Below, piece after piece: positions 16,829 to 25,478 of a stretch of DNA of 29,247 nt. Every line of letters starts with the position of its first letter. The stretch's first letter is position 1. A model generated the notes under the pieces. It was not told where the DNA came from, did not search any database, and was given only the letters and a program-made list of their open reading frames with translations. Source of the stretch: Asterionellopsis glacialis. Lineage: Eukaryota > Bacillariophyta > Plagiogrammaphyceae > Rhaphoneidales > Asterionellopsidaceae. The stretch covers positions 1 to 29,247 of the forward strand of contig WKLE02001703.1 of NCBI GenBank assembly GCA_014885115.2, given 5' to 3'. A program made the position numbers and the translations under genes.

Positions 16829-19800
16829 TTAAGAGATCGAAAAGTTACTACTCCCATGGCTCAAAGCACTCCCTGCAGACGACACGGATTCATCGCATCC
16901 ATCAAAACTATCGCCTCTTTTTTTGTTTTTGTTTTTCTTTCGAAAACTAAGTCCCTTCTTCAAGCGTGATCCAATTTTTTTCTTAGTCCGTTTCGCAAAC
17001 GATGAAGAGCTACCAGATCCTGTTGACCCGACTGCTTCTGCTGTAGAGGACTCTTCCGTGGGGAGTGTTGATAAACTATCGTCACACATCATGTTTCTCA
17101 ACGACGTTTTCTGTTCAAGTTGGTGCAATGTCAGTTTTCGTCGACTTGTGCTAGTAGCAGGCAATGGATCAGAAGATGATGAAGGAGTTTTCCTTGAAAG
17201 TTGGAAATAAGCTTGTTGTTGTTGTTGTTTCGGCTGTTGCTGCTTCTTTAAACGAAATTTTGAAGAGGTTGACTGAGATTGTGTTATTTGATCCATGATG
17301 CCTTTAGGACTTTGCATGTGACGTCGAGCTAATTTTGTCGATGACGATGAAATATCTGTTTCTTCTTCAATACGCATTAAATGATTCATTTCATCAGATA
17401 GTGTCATGGTTGAGTCTGTTGCTGTTGCCCCTGCTGTACCATATTTGTTGGATGGAGAATGTTTATTGGTCAAGGCCTTACAATTGACTTGAGCCACTAC
17501 ACCCACAGCTACAGTTCGATCATTATCCCTTAATACGAACCGTCCCATTTTGGTACAATCTGAGTATGTTTCCAAACATATGCCTTCCAGCGGCTGTAAC
17601 AAGGTTTCACAAGCATTGCCACCCGTAACAGTTATCGGACGGTTGGGGTCTCGCGCTCTTCGTGTTCTTCTTTCTTCTGGATCATTTTCACCTAGACGAA
17701 TCCATTTTACCGCACAGTTCACACTGGCAGAATGGCAATGCAGTGTTAGTACTTGACCGACTGTCATTTGATTATCTTCGTAATTCAAAACCATAACTTG
17801 CGCATGAAAACTCAACGCATTCCTTGCTGGTCTTGATTGTGTGGGGTCAGACAATATTTGCCCACGTTCAAGTGATGAGGATGGGATAGCAATACGTGGT
17901 TGTACCAAAAAGGCAACATTTTCCCCTGCCGATGCTTCCTCTAGTCCCGCCTCCAAAGTTACCATAGCTTCTTGTCCAAAGATTTTAGGTGGATCTTCAG
18001 GAAACTTCACAACCACCCCATTTCGTAAGGTACCACACACAACTTTCCCCACAACAACTGTGCCCACACCCTTGCGTTCAGCAAAGTCTAAAAGTGACAC
18101 ACGTAAATCCTGCAAAGACTTACGTGGTACACGCTGAGGAGGTGACAATTGATCAAGTGCTTCAAACAGGGTAGGACCCATGTACCATTTCATGTTTGTT
18201 GTAAATTCCAATATATTATCCCCCACATGTGATGACGTAGGTATAAACTTTATATTTGATAGTGTATATCCCAATTCCTCCAAATACAAACCTATGTTGT
18301 GTTCAACCTTTTCATATATCTCTTCGTCATAGTCAATTTCGTCCATCTTATTTACAACTACAATGACTTGTCGTACACCAAATACGGATGTTAATAAAGC
18401 AAGTTCACGTGTCTGTTGATTCGATGGAGATTGTGAGAAATCAGACAAGGATTGACGTGCACTCGCTTCAGCTTCATCCTCACTGTTATTGCTATCACTG
18501 TTGACATCACTATCGCCGGTGTTGTTGTTGCGAATAATGGTATCATCGTCATCGTCATCATTATGATTATTATATTCTTGTCCATTATCACTGTTGTTGT
18601 CGTTGTCTTCTTCGTCTTCCACTTGTACCTGCTGTTGTGGAGAAGGATGTGGATGATGCAATGGTAGGTATTCTGTGGCATCCACCACTAAAACAGCAGC
18701 ATCGGAATTTGCTACACCTACAATCATATTGTTAATATTTTCAGTTGATCCAGGTGTATCCATAATTGTTAATCGATATTGTCTTGTTTTCATTTTGTAT
18801 CGAATCAAATCCATAGTTGGTGGGATGGGTGTAGCACAGGAGGAGGATGCCGATGATGACATGGATAAACGTCTAAGCATTTCGCTACTGTTGTCTCCTC
18901 TAACACAGTCGTCAGTACCATCTTCCTTGTCACTTGAACTTCCATCATTCACCAAATCTAATATTTTTGAAGTATCGTATGATTCATAGTCGCTGTCGTT
19001 ATACTTGTACTTTTCTTTTTGCGATGGTGATAATGCTGATGACGTTGATGGTCGTGGAGACAATGGTGATAAAGGTGGAGTTGTTGGTGTTGGTGTACTA
19101 TCCATGCCACCACCATTTTGGATAGACATTAGTTTGGTCAATGCTGTTGTTTTCCCTACATTGGAATGTCCCACAAATGCAATGGATAAATGTTGTTTCA
19201 ATTTAAATCCTTCCGTAGTACTACTACGAGTACTAGTACTATTTAGTCTTTTTCGTTTCGAAAGTAACTCTTGACGTCTTGTACTTATACTACTACTGCT
19301 TGTTGTGGAGGATGTTGTTGGTACAGTTGCAAATGTTGTACGTTTTCCAGTTTCTGGTAATGATATTGGATCATCAACCATAAAGTCATGATGTTGCCGA
19401 TACTGATGAGAAGCTCCAAGTGTTGATATTGGTAAGGGTAATGGTGTTTGATGGAGAGGAATTGGGTCTCTTCCTCTTCCTCCTCCTCGATTTTGATTCG
19501 CTGGTGCCTTTAAGGAATCTAATGCATGATGTAAACATGGACCATGATACCATTTCATTTTCGTAGATGAATGCATAATGTTGTCTCCCGTCCTGGAGGA
19601 TATGGGAATAAAGGGTGTATGATTTTCAATACGACATCCCAACTGATCCAGATATACCACTAAATCATGTTTAATTTCATCATACCGATCTTGAGCAAAA
19701 TTGACAGTGATATCATCCATTTTATTGACGGCGACAATAATTTGTTTAATCCCCAGTACACTAATCAATAAGGCATGTTGTGTTGTTTGTCCATGTTTGC

Positions 19801-20373
19801 CAAATCCAGTTTCAAATCCACCATACGATGCATCCACCACTAGTAAGACTGCGTCTGCACATATAGGACTTACAACCATATTTTGTAAACATTCCTTATC
19901 ACCTGGTGCATCCATTAGTAGAACTTTGTATTTGGGTGTTTCAATAGGATGATATCCTAAATATGTTTGATACTGCAAGGGTTCTTGTAATTGTTCTTGT
20001 ACAGATACTTTGGAAAGTTGTTCTTGTTGTCGTAATTTTAAACGTTCTAAAATCCAACAATACTTCGATGTTGTTCGACTGGGAAGATCATTGTCATAAT
20101 CATCGTCATCGTCGTCATCATCTTCCTTGGCAAGATGTTCAATTGCTACTTTGTCACGTCCACCACTTTTACATATTAAACCACCGACTGTTGTAGATTT
20201 ACCTGATCCTAAATGACCAATAACAACTAAATGTAAATCTTTTTTAGTAGTCGTAGTCGTATCATGATTGTTGCTTGTTTCATTACTACGTGTAGTTATC
20301 ATAATTTTTTGACTGTTTGTCACGATGCTGTCACGTTTTTGTTTTAAAATGTCTCTTCGTTCTTTCCATGACA

Positions 20374-20404
<31 letters not shown>

Positions 20405-20605
20405 TTGTTTATCGAGTGTTTCCGACGAGGAGGATAAACAGGAGGAGGACGACGACGAAGACGAAGATTTTGTAGAAGATGAACTCGAATCAAATTGATT
20501 CAACATGGAGTCTTCGGACGATTCCTTTGTTTGATGATCATTGTCATCCACTCGTTGCCATATTCTAATATTTTCGTTGGACATGGTTGTGGTTGTCACG
20601 GTCAT
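16829..20605 (-). CDS. eEF1A-family protein with two tandem G domains, probable pseudo-GTPase, 1258 aa
   Basis: Single exon. After a Ser-rich N-terminus with Q11 (67-77) comes G domain 1 (about 125-365): P-loop GHLGSGKST near 130, G3 as DAPGDKE near 231, NKMD near 294, then TKMKWYHGPCL. G domain 2 (about 470-830): P-loop GHSNVGKTT near 479, G3 as DTPGSTE near 615, NKMD near 751, then TNMKWYMGPTLFEAL. Domains II and III of eEF1A follow to about 1050 (GVGTVVVGKVVCGTLRNG, AGENVAFLV, MGRFVLRDNDRTVAVGVV). The basic C-terminal tail (KKKIGSRLKKG) ends in Ser-rich sequence. In both G domains the catalytic His of DxPGH is replaced (Asp, Ser), and the RGITID switch I motif is gone, replaced by acidic or Ser-rich inserts. 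P-loops and NKxD persist, so nucleotide binding without efficient hydrolysis is inferred. It is not an ordinary elongation factor; nearest functional analogues would be HBS1/eRF3/Ski7-type factors. Confidence 0.92.
20375..20407 (-). repeat. CAG/CAA repeat encoding Q11
   Basis: Eleven Gln codons (CAG mixed with CAA) near residue 67-77 of the double-G-domain protein. Unlike the nearby E4/E2 gene, where CAA dominates, this tract is mostly CAG. Confidence 0.9.
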
Positions 20606-22240
20606 TAGGATTTTGGTTTACAAAAATTGGCAAGGCTTTTTGATAATGAGAAAAATATCAGAAAGGATACAACCTACCTTCCTTCCTTGGAGAGGTAAAC
20701 CCGTTTTTATACTTTCTGTAAAATATGCAATGAAAATGTTCCTTGATGGAGAATGGTTTTCGTTGTAATACCTCCCACAACAAGGTCTTCTTGAAGCCGT
20801 GGTTAATCTTGATTGAGAGATGTCGACAATAAAAAGCCAGTGACTCTTTACTGTTTGCTTTTTTGTTAGAGAGAGAAACAATACAGGTACACGGTAGTAA
20901 GTAATGAGATACTAACTGAATTCCGTGAACTTGTAGTATCTGTACCAAGTCCCTGGTACTATAGGTAGCTAGAGTGGTTCTATCTGTGCGTGCAGGCAGG
21001 ATGCCGTGATCATTCTGACACCCATAATTTTTTTATTGCTCTACGAACACCTCCGCATGTCAAAACAGCTATAATACCTGTACCTACATCAACTGGCGGT
21101 TTGAAAAAGTACAAATTCACTCCTACGACCACGCCAGATCCAATAGGGTACTCAAGCCATGTACGGAAAAACTATGTTAATTTGATCTACCTGGTACCAG
21201 GTACAGAGAACACCGCAATATGGACATAATGCAGGCATCCCATAAAAAACTCATTGTATAATTACATGCAAGCAGGGAAACTCCGAAAGTTATTTAACGA
21301 CAAAAAAGGAGTTTTTTCCTTTTAAGTATAATATTGTTGTATATAATATTGGAAATGACCTTCAGCACTACAGTACCATGTCAATAATAATTACCACGTA
21401 CGTACAGCTACTGGTATATTATATTGATATAGGTATGTTTGGTGATAATAAGTTGTTTCGCAGAGAATAATCCATTGCCCCTTACTTAAACATTCCAACT
21501 GCTCGCTACAAGTTGCCAGTATAAGGTATGACCCATTGGACAAAAAATTGATCTTATCTTGGAACAGACAGATTTAAATCAGTTGCGTTCGTTCACGAAT
21601 GTGCGGACGACTGGGAGAGAGTGCACGCAACACAAACGGAAGAAGAATGGACAAACGGGAGCAGATAGTTTTTGCTCCAGCAAGCTCGCCCCTCCCAAAT
21701 TTTAGAATTATAAAATCTTCAATACTGAAGGATTGAATATAATAGTCAACGCTTCGTCCTAAAAATCATCTAATCAACGTTATACTCTACTTTTAGAGTA
21801 CATACAATTTCAAAGGTTGATCCAACTTTCTCGCATTCTCATCTCAACGCATCGATTCTCCACATTTTTTGGTCAGACCAAGAAGAATCTCGTAATGATG
21901 TGTATCATGTAGAAGTAGTCTTTAGGATTTGCCTTATCTTTTTTTGGTGATCGACTCCAGTCGTGGTGTGCACTGTTCATGTTCAACCATCAACGTTCCT
22001 AATAAAAGTCAATATAAGATTTCTTCAGAAAGTGCAAAAGCCTACAGAATCAACAAATACAATTGCGTAGACGACTATCTTCCTACTGTTTTAGAGTGTC
22101 TTGTGGATCAGACAACAGTGTAACGTACATGGAACAACACAAAGACCATCATTGACGTTTGACCATTGACGATTCTAATCCAACAAGAACCGAAAAACAA
22201 CACAAGGACGACAAAAACAACAATAAGGACAATACTCACG
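20606..22240. other. Divergent intergenic/promoter region
   Basis: About 1.6 kb lies between the starts of the double-G gene (-) and the first tandem RXLQ gene (+). It contains a perfect 16-bp palindrome at 21188-21203, several short GGTAC-type inverted repeats around 20885-20970, and a GGAGCA...TGCTCC hairpin near 21659-21677. Short ORFs here (for example 21929-22123) lack recognisable features. The last about 100 nt are A-rich and look like a 5' UTR for the gene starting at 22241. Confidence 0.55.
21188..21203. repeat. 16-bp perfect palindrome of the TACCAGGTA motif
   Basis: TACCTGGTACCAGGTA equals its own reverse complement. It is two copies of the window's recurrent 9-mer TACCAGGTA in opposite orientation, overlapping by two bases. 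Confidence 0.85.
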
Positions 22241-22453
22241 ATGAAGACTTCCTATTGCAAGTTCTTTCTTGTTCTTGGTACAGCAACACTGGTTGTTATA
22301 TCTACAGTTCATGGAGAAGGAACTCGAGGACATCATTTCCCTTCTAGCAGTAGTAACACTAGCAACAATAATAACAGGAGGAGGAGGAAACCGTCCCGAA
22401 AGCTTCAATTGGTATGTATTCATTTTGGTCTCTAGGTATATTGTTTTGTTTTG

Positions 22454-22484
<31 letters not shown>

Positions 22485-24939
22485 GGTTCGCATTTGGTTG
22501 GTTGGTAATTTTTGAAAAATGACACGAATCCGTGCGCTGCTTGTTTTTTTTTAGTTTTGAAAGAGTCCACTCTCTCCACAATAGACGTAACCTTGGTATT
22601 CAAAAAGATACTCACAACAAAAAGATATTCGTTTTCTCTCTTGTTCTTCTTCTTTTTTCTCTCTCTCTCTCTTCTTTTTCCTTTGACAATACCCAACCCT
22701 TCAAAAAAAATAGAATGAACAACCTCAAGCATTACATAATGTAGTCCAAGAAGCTAAAATTGCACCCATATCCTTTGAAACGTTAGATGCAGAAATTCGG
22801 ACAATCGCACAAGAGTTACAGCATCATCCAAAAGTAGATGTGATGATGATGGAATCATCAGAAGCAGAAGCTGGACCTACTAGTCCATCTCCAAGTGAAC
22901 TTCCATTTAGTGAAATTGAAGAACATTCTAGTGCATACATTCCTGAGGGAAGTGAACCAGATTTACTTTACCATGATGAAATTGAAGAACGTTCTTCTTC
23001 AACTGGATACATCCCGGAAGGAGATGAATCAGACGTACCACCTGAACCACAACAAGCACAAATGAAGTCCAGCAGCGAAAAAAATCAAGAACCAAAAGGA
23101 AAGTCAGCAAAAGTGGAAAAGGATGCAACTCCTCACATTAGTAATATCGGTGCACGGGCCTCGAGAGGTTCTACATCAAATAGGTACAATACAAGAAATG
23201 AAGTAATTCATCCCCCTCGTGATGTTGCTTTACATGCCATGGAACCAGGTACACATAATACAGGTACCAACAAGAAAGGTGGTGGTGGTGGTGGTGGTGG
23301 AAAAAGTAAAGGTACCAAGCGTACTCGTCGCACACGTCAACAAAGGGGACTCCAAAACAAACAATCTAACATTGCAAAACCAAACATCGTTTTAAATATG
23401 TTGGAGGAGAAATTCGGACAAGAAGTGCACGATAATCCCTTGATGGAAGAAGGAGAGGATACGGTTAGTCCTACACGTTTTCCCACAGCAACCCCTACAA
23501 GTATTCCCACAGTAAGCCCTACAGGTGAACCATCATTATCTCCTTCGAGTGGACTTGACATTGAAGCCCGAACTATTCAAGATGAAAATATTGTACTTCA
23601 TGGCGATCCAGGACGAAAAGGGGTTGGTCCACATCCAATTCCTAAGGGATACAGCGGCCCACTCCCTGAATTCGATAACCAGAGTGGTGGTCGAGGTGGA
23701 GTGCCCAAGAAACGTACCGCCCGCACTCCATATGCGGACGAAGAGGGTGACGGATCGGTAGTCATTGAGCCACGATCTGAGACCATGCAGAGAGGCAGTA
23801 GTGCACCATTGGACAAGGGTGAATCTGGTCGAGGTAAGCGAGGTAGTGAAGCGCAAGACCGCGACAACGGTCAATCAACTCGAAAAGGTGGCCGTCCAAA
23901 GGGCAACTGGCGAAAAAGAAGGACCCGGGAAAACCGACGCGTCAAGGGAAACTTTTCATCTAAACCAAAGTATACTGAAACCAATGATAGTGCACGTAAT
24001 CTGCAACAATTTTCAAATATTCCTATTCCTACTCTAATGGACCTGACAAAGAAATTAGTAAATGGTGATGGTGCATTTGATGATCCAGTGTATAACGAAG
24101 CATATGACGAAGCATATGATGAACCTTATGACGAACCTTATGACGAAGCTCCCTCTCAAACAGAGGCGCCAACGGTATCTCCCACTATCTCTCCTACAGA
24201 GGCGCCAACGGTATCTCCCACTATCTCTCCTACAGATGCGCCAACGGTATCTCCCACTTTCTCTCCTACAGAGGCACCAACGGTGTCGCCCACTTTCTCA
24301 CCTACAGAGGCACCAACGGTGTCGCCCACTTTCTCCCCTACAGAGGCACCAACGGTGTCGCCCACTTTCTCTCCAACAGAGGTGCCAACGGCATCACCCA
24401 CCCCCTTTCCGATCGAAGTACATGAAACTGTATCTGAGATAGTGCATGAAGAATTTACTAAGGATGAGATCCAAAATCCACTTGCTGTCGTAGTACATGA
24501 AACTGTATCTGAGATAGTGCATGAAGAATTTACTAAGGGTGAGATTCAAAATCCACTTACTGTTCAACATACTGATTCCGAAGGGATCGATATTGAACCT
24601 CGAGCTTCTGATGGATTGGAAGATGAAGGAACATCAGATGTTGGAGATGAAGAATCATTATCAGAAGCACCAACCATTATAAGATGGGTTAATCTTCAAC
24701 CAAGATCAGGGGAAGCAGAAGGCGAAGAAACGGGCACATCAAGTCCGACACCAAGTCCGACACCAGTAGGAAAGTCTGGAAAAAGGAGAGGATTTAATGA
24801 CATCGCCTCTGATGAAGGCAGCCGTGCAGAGTCCTCCGGTAGAAGAAAAAGATATAAAGCACCGAAAGGTAGTCGACGGATTAAAGATGTACAGCAGCAA
24901 CACCCACAACAAATTCGCACAAGGGTGAAAGGTGCATAA
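22241..24939 (+). CDS. Secreted RXLQ/PT-repeat protein A, two exons, 798 aa
   Basis: Exon 1 (22241-22411) encodes a signal peptide (cleavage near VHG, residue 25), a Ser/Asn/Arg stretch and RKLQ (53-56). Exon 2 (22714-24939) starts in phase 0 with NEQPQALHNVV. I choose 22241 as start because an earlier in-frame ATG would bury the signal peptide. The mature chain alternates acidic and basic blocks: two YIPEG repeats, G8KSKGTKRTRRTR, KGGRPKGNWRKRR, YDEP/YDEA units, seven EAPTVSPT-type units, a duplicated 25-residue VHETVSEIVHEEF unit, and a basic tail ending TRVKGA. A motif of the form I/L-x-[AP]-R-[AST] recurs five times (GARAS, EARTI, EPRSE, EPRAS, QPRSG). No Cys in the mature part, no known enzyme domain. 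PT repeats and RXL occur in diatom wall proteins; a matrix or peptide-precursor role is inference. Same layout as its downstream neighbour. Confidence 0.9.
22412..22713 (+). other. Spliceosomal intron of gene A (302 nt)
   Basis: Donor TTG|GTATGT at 22412; acceptor AAAATAG ending at 22713. The acceptor is forced by an in-frame TAG at 22711-22713 and by the open frame upstream of the later ATG at 22840. Phase 0. Includes a long T-rich tract and a CT run near 22660-22673. It is the longest intron in the window. Confidence 0.85.
22441..22485 (+). repeat. (TTTTG)n microsatellite in intron
   Basis: About nine TTTTG/TTTTTG units in tandem inside the intron of gene A. Non-coding. Confidence 0.9.
24091..24150 (+). 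repeat. 12-bp coding repeat (YDEA/YDEP x5)
   Basis: Five tandem 12-bp units encode YNEA, YDEA, YDEP, YDEP, YDEA in protein A: a tyrosine- and acid-rich segment similar in flavour to the minus-strand acidic protein at 1546-2325. Confidence 0.9.
24163..24414 (+). repeat. 36-bp coding repeat (EAPTVSPT... x7)
   Basis: Seven tandem 36-bp units encode 12-residue PT-rich repeats. The first six are nearly identical, and units 1-3 (GTATCT) and 4-6 (GTGTCG) share unit-specific variants, showing stepwise duplication. The seventh is degenerate. Such Thr/Ser/Pro repeats are typical O-glycosylated linkers in stramenopile secreted proteins. Confidence 0.95.
24415..24564 (+). repeat. 75-bp coding tandem duplication
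   Basis: Two 75-bp units (24415-24489 and 24490-24564) differ at about five positions and encode a 25-residue unit built on VHETVSEIVHEEF. The low divergence suggests a recent duplication. Confidence 0.95.
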
Positions 24940-25478
24940 TTTGAAAAGGGAAAAGAATATTACATAATATGAAAGATAAAATAATTATAATATTTTTTCT
25001 ACAGTAACAGTACCAGGTTGTCAAAGTTTCAAACATTTTCATTGATTTATTCAGATTTTAAGACTTCTATATACTGTGTAGAACATCTCATATTATTATT
25101 TGGCTTTGAGTCGCTGATGCATCCGTTGAGCTTGTTTGTCGTATCAACGCTTTGAATGTACGTAAAGTAACCATACAAATTGAATTTTTGGACAGGTTTT
25201 TTTACCTCAGACGTCCCATCGTAGAAAATATACTGAATACGTACCATTGATACAAAGATACACAATTCCCATACTAAGTGTTGCCGGAAACGTTGTGTTT
25301 CGATCTCCGTCCATTGCCCTCAACGGACCCTTCGCCAGTTATTATGACAACTCCTTCCTTTCCTCCATTCACATCATTCTGCATACCTTAATCATACACT
25401 TGAACGGCTATCAACACCACTGTCACTAAGCCCATTACAAAAAAGAAGAATTTTTTGGCAACTGGAGTGAACTTAAAG
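24940..25478. other. Intergenic between tandem secreted-protein genes
   Basis: 539 nt with no supported gene. It contains a near-match to the recurrent 9-mer (TACCAGGTT at 25011) and presumably the 3' UTR of gene A plus the promoter of gene B. Confidence 0.55.

Noticed and set aside
21929..22123. 64-aa ORF upstream of gene A
   Set aside because: No recognisable feature; lies in the likely promoter/5' leader of gene A.
23245..23320. GGTAC/CAGGTAC sequences within gene A resembling the intergenic 9-mer
   Set aside because: They are not exact copies and lie in coding sequence for Gly/Thr/Lys codons, so they were not counted.
24156..24401. Minus-strand ORF of GASVGEKVGDTV-type repeats
   Set aside because: Exact antisense of the 36-bp PT repeat in protein A; repeat length divisible by three keeps the opposite strand open.
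24163..24414. Regular short repeats that could be taken for a CRISPR-like array
   Set aside because: Units are contiguous with no spacers, in frame, and encode PT-rich protein sequence in a eukaryotic gene.
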